From positions 30,724,958 to 30,788,957 of the forward strand of contig NC_081553.1 of assembly GCF_963082655.1 (NCBI RefSeq): 64,000 bases of DNA, written 5' to 3'. The notes beneath the pieces are model-generated. The model saw only the letters and a list, made by a program, of their open reading frames with translations, was not told the DNA's origin and did no database searches. This DNA is from Stomoxys calcitrans (taxonomy: Eukaryota > Arthropoda > Insecta > Diptera > Muscidae). Of this stretch, positions 1-10,566 are shown in pieces. The translations under genes and the position numbers were made by a program. Position 1 is the first letter of the stretch. Every line of letters starts with the position of its first letter.

Positions 1-422
1 GTGGAGGACACTCGGTGATATGGCCCTGAAAATTTATATTTGATTCGAACTGTACTCTAATATACGTTTTATTTGAGCCCCATATTGCTATGTTAGGCAA
101 ATTTGTCTTCTTTCGGGGTTGTTTTGGGGGAGGGATGTCCCCAGAACACTTAGTTCCACCCTAGTTACCCCATCCGAGATTTGGATACCAAATTTTTGGT
201 TTTAGGTTACTAAAAGATAGCACACAAAATTTCCCTTAAATCGCACCACCCATCTCCGAGATCTGGCGTTTCTGAAAATTAGATTCAGATAACAAAAAAT
301 GTAGTACCCTATTTTCACCACGGGGTCATTATGCACCATCTGTGAAAATTTCAAGAAAATCGGTTCAGCCGTTTCAGAGTCTATAAGGAACACACAAACA
401 TACAAACAAACACAAATTGATT
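1..422 (-). mobile_element. Family C element, 5'-end fragment
   Basis: Read on the minus strand, this fragment matches the start of the C element at 57258. It has the AATTTGTGTTTGTTTG start, the GACTCTGAAACGGCTGAACC block, then degenerate 110-130 bp units containing CTCAAATGAAAGGTA-like cores. The copy runs off the left window edge and abuts a DINE type-B copy at its own 5' end. No coding capacity is visible. Confidence 0.65.
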
Positions 423-1963
423 TTTATACCCTCCACCATCAGATGGGGGGTATACTAATTTCGTCATTCTGTTTGTAACTACTCAAAATATTCGTCTGAG
501 ACCTCATAAAGTATATATATTCTTGATCGCCGCGACATATTATGTCGATCTAGCCATGTCCGTCCGTCCGTCTGTCTGTCTGTCGAAAGCACGCTTACTT
601 CCGAAGGAGTAAAGCTAGCCGCATGAAATTTTCCACAAATACTTCCTATTAGTGTAGGTCGGTTGGTATTGTAAATGGGCGAAATTGGTCCATGTTTTGA
701 TATAGCTGCCATATAAACCGATCTTGGGTCTTGACTTCTTGAGCCTCTAGAGTGCGCAATTCTTATCCGATTTGAATGAAATTTTGCACGACGTGTTTTG
801 TTATGATATTCAACAACTTTGCCAAGTATGGTTCAAATCGGTCCATAACCTGAAATAGCTGTCTTATAAACCGATCTTGGGTCTTGACTTCTTGAGCCTC
901 TAGAGGGCGCAATTCTTATCCGATTGGAATGAAATTTTGCACGACGTATTTTGTTATGATATCCAATAAATGTGCCAAGTATGGTTCAAATCGGTTCATA
1001 ACCTGATATAGCTGCCTTATAAACCGATCTTGGGTCTTGACTTCTTGAGTCTCTAGAGTGCGCAATTCTTATCCGATTGGAATGAAATTTTGCACGACGT
1101 GTTTTGTTATGATATTTAACAACTGAGCCAAGTATGGTTTAAATCGGTCCTTGTTTTGATATAGCTGCCATATAAACCGATCGTGGGTCTTGACTTATTG
1201 AGCTTCTACAGTGCGCAATTATTATCCGATTGGAATGAAATTTTGCACGACGTGTTTTGTTATGATATTCAACAACTTTGCCAAGTATGGTTTAAATCGG
1301 TCCTTGTTTTGATATAGCTGCCATATAAACCGATCTTGGGTCTTGACTTATTGAGCCTCTACAGTGCGCAATTATTATCCGATTGGAATGAAATTTTGCA
1401 CGACGTGTTTTGTTATGATATCCAACAACTGTGCCAAGTATGGTTCAAATCGGACCATAAACTGATATAGCTGCCATATAAACCGATCTTGGGTCTTGAC
1501 TTCTTGAGCCTCTAGAGTGCGCAATTCTTATCCGATTGGAATGAAATTTTGCACGACGTGTTTTGTTATGATATCCAATACCAAGTCAAGTATGGTTCAA
1601 ATCGGTTCATAACATGATATAGCTGCCATATAAACCGATCTGGGATCTTGATTTCTTGAGCCTCTAGAGGTCGCAATTATTATCCGATTTGCCTCGATCG
1701 AAATCGATCTCTCTACTTTCTTGAGCCCCTAAAGGGTGCAATTCTTATTCGAATTGGCTGACATTTTACACAGTTCTCCAACATGTAATTTAATTGTGGT
1801 CTAAACCGGACCATATCTTGATATCGCTCTAATAGCAGAGGAAATCTTTTCTTATATCTTTTTTTGCCGAAGAATAGATGCCGGGAAAAGAACTCGACAA
1901 ATGCGATCCATGGTGGAGGGTATATAAGATTCGGCCCGGCCGAACTTAGCACGCTCTCATTTG
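423..1963 (+). mobile_element. DINE-1-like element, type B, near complete
   Basis: The 5' end TTTATACCCTCCACCAT is followed by the DINE-1 signature AAGTATATATATTCTTGATC and a CCGTCCGTC/TGTC microsatellite at 560-590. About eight tandem monomers of roughly 153 bp follow (core ATATAGCTGCCATATAAACC). The 3' end carries ATGGTGGAGGGTATA (the inverted 5' motif), a GGCCCGGCCGAAC hairpin and a terminal TTTG. The order and signature match Helentron-associated DINE-1/INE-1 elements. It is non-coding and non-autonomous. Confidence 0.85.
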
Positions 1964-2056
1964 TTATATATAAGAGGGTCGGAAATGGATATTTCGATGT
2001 GTTGTAAAGGGAATGACAAAATGAATATACCCCCATCCTTCTGTGGTGGGTATAAA
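1964..2056 (-). mobile_element. DINE-1-like type A, 5'-end fragment
   Basis: On the minus strand this reads TTTATACCCACCACAGAAGG, then the GGGGGTATATTCATTTTGTC block and the start of the family consensus, and stops at the 3' end of the type-B copy. It looks like the remainder of an older A copy into which the B copy inserted. Confidence 0.75.
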
Positions 2057-3376
2057 AACGGTTTGTAAGCTATATAACAAGCTGTGAATAAAACAAATAT
2101 CATATAGCTGTTATTCCTAGTTTAGTAGATACATCTGTGTGAACTTGGTTGCACTTCGTGTCAGTTACCCTGCATTTGTAATTCGATTTGCCTGAAATTT
2201 TACACGATGATCTCTTATACAAGCTCCATCATCTAAACCGAGTTTGGTTACAAACATACCATAACATGATAGGGCTTCCGTATAATCCGATCATTCGATT
2301 CTATTTTGCATGTTGACTTCTCTCAGGCTATCAACTTCCAAATGAAGAAAAGATAAATGGCTTCGATTACTTATTACTAAATGCATTTTATTGCTTATGT
2401 AGTACATTTTTATAATTTATCAATGTGTGAAGTATTCTACAGAAAATACTTCCAAAATTAACTAAATTCCATATTTAAAGTTTTGGGAGTTGCATTGTGT
2501 TTATCTTTGTTCACCGAAAACAATAAATAATGGCGCATAGCCAAAAATAAATGATTTTAATCATGATAGAAAGTGCACAAATAAATTTCCAGTATGCAAA
2601 CATGATAACTAGATGAAAAGCAAAAAATGTTAAGAGCAATTTTTTTTTATAAGAAAATAAATTTAAAAAGTTTTGATAATTCATAAAAACGATAGGCGAA
2701 ATGTATCACTAGTTTTACAATTTATTTCATATTTAGTTTCTGTACTCTAAAAGTGAGTTATCATCATTTGCTATGTAGCAGTCCCATAGTTTGCCATATG
2801 CTGTCAGCTGGCATTATTTAGAAAGCAACAAATTTGACACATGCGTTTGTTTCTATTTGCATTATTTTCTTTTTTACTATGTGCGTGTGAGTGTGACCAT
2901 GTCAGTGTGTGGTGGTCAAAAACTCATTACAAAATACAGCGGGGGTGGCTGCAATTATTTTGACCGAATTGGTATGTTAGTGAGCCAACACACAAGAACT
3001 CGCACACACACACACTCACATGAATAGGAGCACTCATTTAGAATGAAAACCCACGACCCAATTCAAATGGAGATGAGTGCAACAATGGCTTGAAATATGT
3101 TAAGTATCTGACACAAATACGAGAATAAACATGCATAAATCTTGTTTATAATCATGCAATGGGTTTTTGTTTGTTTGTTATTGCCAAGCACACATACATA
3201 CATGAATAATTTTGCCCTTACACTTTAATACACAAACGCAATAGGCATCAGAAGTCAGGATGAAAAGCGAAAGAGCTTTCTGTAAATAAAATGACTAGGA
3301 AATTTTGCACTGAGATGATATAAAGTTTCACTGCAGTTGCATCATAGATATTTTATTTTTGTATAATCACATAAAA
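2057..3376. other. AT-rich non-coding spacer
   Basis: I see no gene or mobile element here. The longest open frame (2791-3027, plus) has no recognisable domain and runs through a short CA microsatellite near 3001-3020. The sequence is AT-rich with homopolymer runs and is the kind of low-copy spacer found between the repeats elsewhere in the window. Confidence 0.6.
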
Positions 3377-3975
3377 CAAGTAAAAAGGCATTAAGTTCGG
3401 CTGGGCCGAACTTTTGATACCCACCACCTCGGGTGTGTATGTAAATCCCCTTTCGCCACAATTTGGTAAAAATTGGATAACTTATGCACCCAAATTCCGC
3501 ACGGACATTGAGTGGTCTAATAAATAAAAGTCACTGGTGAATTATGTATTTAAAATTTCAGCGAAATCGGATAAAAAATAAAGCTTTTATGGCCTTCAGA
3601 CCATTTATCGGGAGATCGGTCCATATGGCAGCTATATTTAAATATAGTCAGATCTGTACAATATTTGAGTCGGATGGTGAGAGGCTTAAAATAACCCATT
3701 GTTTTAAATTTCAGCGCAATCGGGTAATAAATAAAGCTTTTATGGGCTTCAGACCCTTTATCGGGAGATCGGTCTATATGGCAGCTATATCCAAATATGG
3801 TCCGATTTTGCCCATTCAAGAACTTAGCCAGCGTGCGTCAAAAAGACGTATTTGTGCGAAATTTCAGCTCAATATTTCAATCTTTGAAGCCTGTAGAGTG
3901 ATTACAACAGACGGACGGACAGACAGACGGACAGACACACGTACATCGTTAAATCGTCTTAGAATGTTTGACGAG
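3377..3975 (-). mobile_element. DINE-1-like type A, 5'-truncated
   Basis: In element orientation this is the 3' half. CAAGTAAAAAGG at 3377 marks the 3' end, followed by the hairpin TTCGGCTGGGCCGAA and the A motif ATACCCACCACC. Two to three monomers and the ACAGACGGACGG microsatellite (3907-3950) follow. The 5' terminal 120 bp of the family are missing. The 145-aa open frame at 3544-3981 is repeat-derived and not a gene. Confidence 0.8.
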
Positions 3976-4147
3976 TTTTGATGAGTGCAGAGGGTCATGT
4001 GAGAGCCAAGAGAAGATCAAGGAGCATCTACAGGAGAACAATTGCAGGATAGATGTCAACGTATCGACAGCCAAACTCATCGACACCTTTCGCTGGGCGA
4101 AATAATATCAGCCTTGAGTACTCCCAGTGCATTTTGCATTGTTTTAA
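3976..4147. other. Unassigned segment with a short open frame
   Basis: This segment does not match the repeats around it. A plus-strand frame from about 3978 to 4106 reads through AGAAGATCAAGGAGCATCTA without stops for about 42 codons, including IDVNVSTAKLIDTFRWAK, before TAA. It could be a fragment of a captured exon or an unrecognised element. I do not recognise the protein. Confidence 0.3.
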
Positions 4148-4532
4148 TAGGGGGTATACTAGTCTGAGCTACCGTAGCGTGTTTGCATGCGAAAGCCTTG
4201 GTTTGAATCTTGGCGAGAACATCACAAAGAATGTTCAGCGGTGGTTATCCCCTCCTAATGCTAGCGACATTTGTCAGGTACTTTGCCATGTTAAAACTTC
4301 TCCCTAAAAAAGAGGCCCCTTTTCATTGAGCTTTAACTTGAATCGGACAGCACTCATTGATATGTGAGAAGTTTGACTCTGTCTCTTAATGGAATGTCCA
4401 AATATACATTCTTGATCGTCTTGACATTCTTAGTCGATCTAGTCATGTTTGTCTGTTTGTGGAAATCACGGTAGCGGTCGAACGAATAAAGACATCTGCT
4501 TGAAATTTTTCACTCTTACTTCTTAGAGATGA
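4148..4532 (+). mobile_element. DINE-1-like type B fragment split by a SINE
   Basis: GGGGGTATACTAGTC at 4149-4163 and TATACATTCTTGATCG from about 4406 to 4460 (with GTCGATCTAGTCATG) are the two sides of a type-B 5' region. The SINE at 4163-4403 lies between them, and some element sequence was lost at the junction. Confidence 0.6.
4163..4403 (+). mobile_element. tRNA-derived SINE, degenerate
   Basis: This matches the intact SINE at 52080-52394. The tRNA-like head ACCGTAGCG is partly deleted around the A box. The B-box region is decayed (GGTTTGAATCTT). The body GCGACATTTGTCAGGTACTTTGCC is followed by the TTGAATCGGACAGCACTCAT tail. Too degenerate to promote Pol III transcription by sequence. 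Confidence 0.75.
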
Positions 4533-5886
4533 GGTTGTTGTTGTGGTTGTAGCTTTGTGTTTGTAGTATTCTATCTTCTATATTACCTTTGTTTAGTTCC
4601 AGATCTAGGAACTCTGCGTTTAAGTTGGGGTGTGCCAGAGGGATATGGGTCTGAGTCGATGTGTGTCGTGTGGTCCCAGGTCACAATCGGGACGCACATC
4701 CTGCACGTTGGCATCAATCCTTGCTCTGTAGGAGCTGAGGCAACAGCAATTGCCGCATCGTATTGAGCCCGAACTCTTTGGTATGCCAGGGGAGGTCAAT
4801 TTTCTCAGGTGTGGTGAGTGGCATTCGTTCTCCAAGGATAACATTCACCCGTAGCTATTCAACCTATCTCCTAATATATCTGCATGGATGTTATCAATAC
4901 CCGTTTAGTATGGCGCTTGATCTAGAGATTATTTCTTGTAGCGCTGAGCCGCTCGTTCTAGACCATGAAGATGCACCTTAAGGCTTTTGGGTGGTGCCTT
5001 CCTATTCACAAGTTAACGATTTGCATGGTCCTTCAATAACGTCGTAGAAGTTATTGCTTGGACAGCATGCCTCCTGTCCACATGAGAACTGAGGAGACAG
5101 CCCGTCACAGTTTCCAGATCGGTATTCTGCCAGATCTAAGAACGACTATTACTCCACTACGTATAACATAGCTGACGAGACCACACTGGCGCTGCATAAA
5201 TTACCGCTGAGTATTCAATTGCTTTGAACTTGGTCATCAAGTACAGCCTGCAGGCAAGTGACTTGTGGAACGTGTTTCTACTTTTGACCTTATCGTAATT
5301 TGCTGTGGCTTGTGGGGAGAATGTGTAGGAGCACTCAAGCCAGGCTGATGCCAAGATCATACAATCGTTCGCATATGCTACGATCTATATGCCGTCCTGG
5401 GGGGATTGAATTGAGTACAGGAGGAGATTAAATAGTGCCGGAGATATAACCCCGCCATGGGGAACTGACTGTTGAACTCTACTGTCTTTCAAATTCTTGT
5501 CCCTATATTCTACAAATGGCTGTAGACCACACAAATATTTCGCAAGACAGCGTGTCAGGTCTGGTTTCCTCAAATAGTTTGGCACGTCAAATGAGTTCGA
5601 TAGTTCCAGTGCCACGAATACTGTCCTATCACATGGCCTGGGCTGATAAAAGCCTCGGCAAATGTGTGCACTGATGGTATGCAGAGCTGTTATTGTGTTA
5701 TCCAGTTTTTTAAATCCATGCTTATGCTCGGCGAATGGAAATTCTACAAAGAGGCTCGGGAAGAGTAGTCCCTCACGGATCTTGGTGAGAGAAGGAAAAT
5801 CGGTCTGTACACCTCCCCCTTACTCGGGTCGTTTTCATGCTTCAGTAGCGGGATCATTCTGCCCATCGTCGAGACATCGGGTACTA
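4533..5886 (-). mobile_element. LINE (LOA/Jockey-group-like) 3' half: RT C-terminus and 3' UTR
   Basis: Minus-strand frames carry reverse-transcriptase pieces. RT block HGGVISPALFNLLLYSI (about 5390-5470) corresponds to the GVPQGG-SP-LFN motif. NTFHKSLACRLYL and YSAVIYAAPVWS (about 5160-5290) are thumb-region motifs. LVNRKAPPKSLKVHLHGLER (about 4960-5020) is the C-terminal tail. The 3' UTR ends in a CAA-rich tract (4533-4550 on plus: GTTGTTGTTGTGG). Frames are broken by stops and shifts. Together with 6044-6326 and 7740-8350 it forms one element in the order endonuclease, RT, tail. Clade assignment is from memory of motif style. Confidence 0.7.
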
Positions 5887-6041
5887 TTGGGTTGCCCAAA
5901 AAGTAATTGCGGATTTTTTAAAAGAAAGTAAATGCATTTTTAATTAAACTTAGAATGAACTTTAATCAAATATACTTTTTTTGCAAAATTTGTCAACGCC
6001 GACTATATGAAAAATCCGCAATTACTTTTTGGGCAACCCAA
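5887..6041. mobile_element. Mariner-type MITE, 155 bp
   Basis: The termini are inverted: TTGGGTTGCCCAAAAAGTAA at the left and its complement ending GGGCAACCCAA at the right. TA dinucleotides flank at 5885-5886 and 6042-6043. It has no transposase. It lies inside the LINE reverse-transcriptase region and is an internally shortened relative of the copy at 17396-17631. Confidence 0.9.
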
Positions 6042-6043
6042 TA

Positions 6044-6326
6044 CAAGAGTGTTCCAAGAAAGGTTGAGGACAGTTGTAAGGTACTCGACACCAGGTTGAT
6101 CCAGATGGTTCAGCATCAAAGTAGAGATTCCGTCGGGGTCCAACGGCTTGGATGGCATTCGTAACTTCGCCCAGGGTAAATTGCAATGGCTGTCCATCGG
6201 CACGGAAACCACGGATACCACGAATGGATCCCCTTCTAGCTTTGTCGACACCGGGATGCTCTATAAATTGACGGTTGAACAACCTGGCGCATCACTTCGG
6301 GTCAGTCGCAGTCTACAAAGCAGTAA
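6044..6326 (-). mobile_element. LINE (LOA/Jockey-group-like) RT N-terminal region
   Basis: The minus-strand frames include NRQFIEHPGVDKARRGSIR and TLGEV, and in another frame DPDGISTLMLNHLDQPGVEY. This is the fingers region upstream of the RT core (the A-GPDGI motif is partly preserved). A frameshift separates the two parts. It is continuous with 4533-5886 apart from the MITE. Confidence 0.7.
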
Positions 6327-6383
6327 CAGTGCGACACCTCTTTTGGGGAGAAGTTTTTACGAGTATAAGGCTGCCATACCATT
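6327..6383 (-). mobile_element. SINE, distal part, split by a DINE insertion
   Basis: On the minus strand this reads ...CGTAAAAACTTCTCCCC and AAAGAGGTGTCGCACTG, the body of the tRNA-SINE. The promoter half is at 7587-7725. The type-B DINE (6384-7586) sits exactly between the two halves. Confidence 0.75.
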
Positions 6384-7586
6384 TTTATACCCTCCACCAT
6401 AAGATGGGGGGTATACTAATTTCGTCATTCTGATTGTAACTACTCGAAATATTCGTCTGAGACCCCATAAAGTATATATATTCTTGATCGTCGTGAAATT
6501 TTATGTCGATCTAGCCATGTCCGTCCGTCTGTCCGTCCGTCCGTCCGTCCGTCCGTCCGTCCGTCCGTCTGTCTGTCGAAAGCACGCTAACTTCCGAATG
6601 AGTAAAGCTAGCCGCTTGAAATTTTGCACAAATACTTCTTATTAGTGTAGGTCGGTTGGTATTGTAAATGGGCCATATCGGTCCACGTTTTGATATAGCT
6701 GCCATATAAACCGATCTTGGGTCTTGACTTCTTAAGCCTCTAGAGTGCGCAATTCTTATCCGATTGGGATGAAATTTTGCACGACGTGTTTTGTTATGAC
6801 ATCCAACAACTGTGCCAAGTATGGTTTAAATCGGTCCATAACCTGATATAGCTGCCATATAAACCGATCTTGGGTCTTGACTTCTTGAGCCTCTAGAGTG
6901 CGCAATTCTTATCCGATTGGAATGAAATTTTGCACGACGTGTTTTGTTATTATATCCACCAACTGTGCCAAGTATGGTTCAAATCGGTCGATAACCTGAT
7001 ATAGCTGCCATATACACCGATCTTGGGTTTTGACTTCTTGAGCCTCTAGAGTGCGCAATTCTTATCCGATTGGAATGAAATTTTGCACGACGTGTTTTGT
7101 TATGATATCCAACAACTGTGCCAAGTATGGTTCAAATCGGTCTATAACCTTATATAGCTGCCATATAAACCGATCTGGGGTCTTGACTTCTTGAGCCTCT
7201 AGAGGTCGCAATTATTATCCGATTTGCCTGAAATTTTGTACGACGGATTCTCTCATGACCATTAACATACGTGTTTATTATGGTCTGAATCAGTCTATAG
7301 CCTGATACAGCTCCCATATAAATCGATCTCTCTATTTTACTTATTGAGCCCCCAAAGGGCGCAATTCTTATTCGAATTGGCTGACATTTTACACAGGTCT
7401 CCAACATAAAATTTAATTGTGGTCTAAACCGGATTATATCTCGATATCGCTCTAATAGCAGAGCAATTCTTTTCGTATATCATTTTTTGCCTAAAAAGAG
7501 ATGCCGGGAAAAGAACTCGACAAATGCGATCCATGGTGGAGGGTATATAAGATTCGGCCCGGCCGAACTTAGCACGCTTTTACTTG
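6384..7586 (+). mobile_element. DINE-1-like element, type B, complete
   Basis: The 5' TTTATACCCTCCACCATAAG is followed by AAGTATATATATTCTTGATC and a CCGTCCGTC microsatellite (6525-6570). About five 153-bp monomers follow, then CCATGGTGGAGGGTATA, a GGCCCGGCCGAAC hairpin and terminal ACTTG. It is inserted into an A/T run of a SINE. The open frames inside are repeat-derived. Confidence 0.88.
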
Positions 7587-7725
7587 TTTTAAATGGTGTG
7601 GCAGCATTAGTGGCTATGAATCATGGCTAAAAAATTTTTCTGATGTTCTCTCCTGTATTCGAACTCAGGCGTTCTGCGTCATAGGCGGACATGCTAATCT
7701 CTACGCTACGGTGGCCTCCTCTTTG
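7587..7725 (-). mobile_element. SINE, tRNA-like half, split by a DINE insertion
   Basis: The minus strand starts near 7725 with GGCCACCGTAGCGTAGAG (A-box region) and has GAGTTCGAATACAGG (B-box region, slightly decayed). It continues into the SINE body up to the DINE boundary at 7586. The SINE itself lies inside the LINE between its RT and endonuclease portions. Confidence 0.78.
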
Positions 7726-7739
7726 ACTACTTTGTTATG

Positions 7740-8350
7740 TCCAGATTCGGCTCGCGGATTCCGAGGTTAGTGGGGTACGTGCAATGAATCAGATTACGAT
7801 TGTCTGCGAGTATCGCTGCCTGCTACGGGCAATTGGGCCTAAGTTGGCATATTCGACCGGCTGGTATATAGGGAGCGATTGCTGCGTTAATGATGTTTGG
7901 AAATTCACTGTCGGCAACTTGCACAGTTGAAGTGAGTGTCAGCTCACTGAAGCCGACCGAATCGGCCTTCTTCGGATTGATAAACGTATTTTAAGGAGGT
8001 GGTCTGAGCCCAAAAAAGATACGGCTTGGCAGGATACGTCACACAGTAGATCAGGGGAGCTGCCGCACTTCCTCGTGTTACTAGTGGGGCCTTCCTGATT
8101 CACCCTGCAAAACTTGTAGCCTTCAATAGGCTCTGTCAAGAAATGTGATGCGCATTAAAGTCTCCCAGAACCAGGCGATTAAGGCCTGATAATAGGTCAC
8201 TAATGTCAGGCCTGTAAACTTTGCCATTAACTGGGTTACAACTATCAACCAGCGATATGTACACGTTGCGAAGCTCTATATTGGCAGTACCGGACTTAAC
8301 TGTTATCACCACACATTCCATTCCATGCAGGGGTAACAAAGGCCACGCGG
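7740..8350 (-). mobile_element. LINE endonuclease domain remnant
   Basis: The minus-strand frame at 8136-8339 reads EN motifs including YISLVDSCNPVNGKVYRPD and LVLGDFNAHH (the GDFN-H catalytic block). A second frame at 7939-8139 has SSPDLL and FLGSDHLLK, matching the C-terminal SSPD and SDH blocks of LINE APE-type endonucleases. A frameshift lies between them. Same strand and expected position for the 5' part of the LINE at 4533-6326. Confidence 0.75.
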
Positions 8351-8364
8351 GGTCGAGGAGGCCT

Positions 8365-8470
8365 ACACTGCCATGAATGGTGTTTCACGGTTATCTCCTC
8401 TCAATGCTGGCGACATTTGTTAGGTACTATGCCATGGAAAAACTTCTCTTCAAAGCGATGTCGCACAGTG
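8365..8470 (+). mobile_element. SINE body fragment
   Basis: GGTTATCTCCTCTCAATGCT, GCGACATTTGTTAGGTACTA and AAAAACTTCTCTTCAAAG match the central part of the tRNA-SINE. The tRNA-like head is absent. Confidence 0.7.
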
Positions 8471-8823
8471 GATGGATGGAAGGATGGATGAATAACCCGC
8501 GCCTTAAAAATAGTATTGTGTCAATGTCAATTAGGAAGCTCTCCATGTGAAATTAAGACCAAGACCCATTGTGATTCCTCATCATACCTCTTCGCTTTCT
8601 GATGAATTCTCTTCACAAGGCTAATCGTTCGATAACGCACCTTTTGCTGTTATCCTGATGAAAAATCAAATTCGTTAGTCCCATCTAAGCTTTGTTTCAT
8701 GTAAAGGAACAACAACTGGGACCGGTTCCTATCACCACAGAACCTATCCTGTGACAGGCTTGGAACTGTCCCATTTCCCGCAGGGTATATATATTTGAAG
8801 CCGTAAACCTTAACCGACCCTTC
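8471..8823. other. Unassigned non-coding stretch
   Basis: I recognise no element or gene here. A GGAT-rich bit (about 8472-8490) is followed by mixed sequence without a long open frame. It may be decayed LINE 5' sequence. Confidence 0.4.
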
Positions 8824-8825
8824 TA

Positions 8826-9432
8826 AAGGGTGATTTTTTTGAGGTTAGGATTTTCATGCATTAGTATTTGACAGATCACGTGGGATTTCAGACATGGTGT
8901 CAAAGAGAAAGATGCTCAGTATGCTTTGACATTTCATCATGAATAGACTTACTAACGAGCAACGCTTGCAAATCATTGAATTTTATTACCAAAATCAGTG
9001 TTCGGTTCGAAATGTGTTCAAATTTTGACAAATTTTGTTCAGCGATGAGGCTCATTTCTGGTTGAATGGCTACGTAAATAAGCAAAATTGCCGCATTTGG
9101 AGTGAAGAGCAACCAGAAGCCGTTCAAGAACTGCCCATGCATCCCGAAAAATGCACTGTTTGGTGTGGTTTGTACGCTGGTGGAATCATTGGACCGTATT
9201 TTTTCAAAGATGCTGTTGGACGCAACGTTACGGTGAATGAACACATTTCGAACCGAACACTGATTTTGGTAATAAAATTCAATGATTTGCAAGCGTTGCT
9301 CGTTAGTAAGTCTATTCATGATGAAATGTCAAAGCATACTGAGCATCTTTCTCTTTGACACCATGTCTGAAATCCTACGTGATCTGTCAAATACTAATGC
9401 ATGAAAATCCTAACCTCAAAAAAATCACCCTT
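8826..9432. mobile_element. Fold-back transposon of Tc1/mariner type
   Basis: Two near-perfect inverted arms of about 195 bp (8826-9020 and 9239-9432, beginning AAGGGTGATTTTTTTGAGG) enclose a 218-bp core. TA dinucleotides flank at 8824-8825 and 9433-9434. Each arm encodes the start of a transposase (MNRLTNEQRLQIIEFYYQNQ from 8939 on plus, and its mirror on minus), so the arms extend far past a normal TIR. One arm difference is visible (CACGTG versus CACGTA). It is non-autonomous. Confidence 0.88.
9021..9238 (+). pseudogene. Transposase fragment in fold-back element
   Basis: The plus frame reads FSDEAHFWLNGYVNKQNCRI and continues to about VGRNVTVNE. This resembles the part of IS630/Tc1/mariner-superfamily transposases around the first catalytic Asp (in FSDEAHF). 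The HTH region is represented only by the N-terminal codons in the arm, and the downstream D and E/D catalytic motifs are absent. The frame then runs into the right arm by chance. It cannot encode an active enzyme. Confidence 0.75.
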
Positions 9433-9437
9433 TACAT

Positions 9438-10030
9438 GAAACTCTGTCTACAGATCCTCCAAAGTGCTGGAGGAGGAGTTCCTAGGCAGGTCAAGCTGCA
9501 ATAGTCTAAATAGAATCCTGAATCCTTATTGTCGACTACTTTCGAAACAAATCAATAGGCTGGATTCCCATCATAACTTCAAGAGACCTTGTTGCAGTGG
9601 TGCCCATAGCCCTAGTCAAAAATCTCAAGCCAACTCTATTAACACTGTCTAGATCCAGCATATGTGTCACTCTATCCGTCATGGGTCAAAAACATGACAG
9701 CCATACGTCTGAACTGGACTTACCACCACCGAACACAGCCAGTGCGCCAACCTAGGCCGCACACCCCACTTACTGCATATCAGATTCTGAGAAGATTGAA
9801 GACCCAAAAATTCCTTCTTTATCCAAGAAATTTAGCCGAAACGGACAACTCCCAAGTTACTCCCTGTAGAATGAATAGTACGACCTCCGGAAACTCTAGC
9901 CTCTTTGTGAACAGGACCAGTTCCGTCTTCCTAGCATTCACTCTGAGCCCGCAATCCCCGGCCCAAGTGCATCCAAGTATCATTAACCAAATTGCGTATA
10001 CCTTCCTCGTACAGCATCAGCAACCACTTT
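9438..10030 (-). mobile_element. LINE RT thumb fragment (I/R1-like)
   Basis: The minus strand shows GLRAQSECxED, then in a shifted frame LRVNARKTELVLFT (the N-KTELVLF motif downstream of the RT catalytic box). Degraded GVTWELSVSAKFLG and downstream sequence with stops follow. The right-hand 100 bp (9932-10030) also occurs at 30581-30680 in the second copy of the duplication. Confidence 0.65.
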
Positions 10031-10566
10031 TGTCAGTTAAATTTAGGCAAAAATTCTGGTTAAAAAAAAAATTACGAATTATTCTAATTCAAATGCATAC
10101 TTCCCCCACACTCAAACAAATTTCCAAAACACACACACACACACTTACACATATACATTTAAATTTCGGATTTTTCCAAAAGCAGCTGAACAATTCGGCA
10201 TTCACCAGCGAATGACACGTCTAACACGCATAATACTGTTGAGATAACAATTGACATTTGCAAACAAATTTGTTTTTGGCCAAAAACCACACCAACACTC
10301 ACCGGCAGACATGGAACTAACAACACCTAACAAAAGCTTTGGCCAACAATTGCAAACGTTTAAATATATTTGAGTGTCTCAAAATTAAAATCCCATATAA
10401 TTCACCTGAAATGCAACTGGGCGCACGAGAATGCATTGTTTTGTTGTATGTGCCCATGCACACACACTAACATTAGCGATTAGAAAGGATCGTCATGAGT
10501 GAGTGGCCAATGAAGCTGATTTGATCAGTGTTGCCATCGCGGTATATATTTTCATAAAAAACATGT
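10031..10566. other. Non-coding spacer shared with 30681-31217
   Basis: This is AT-rich sequence with a CA microsatellite near 10131-10146. It is conserved almost base for base at 30681-31217. I see no gene. Confidence 0.6.

Noticed and set aside
9664..10215. 183-codon plus-strand frame
   Set aside because: It is antisense to LINE reverse-transcriptase sequence on minus and runs into a CA microsatellite.
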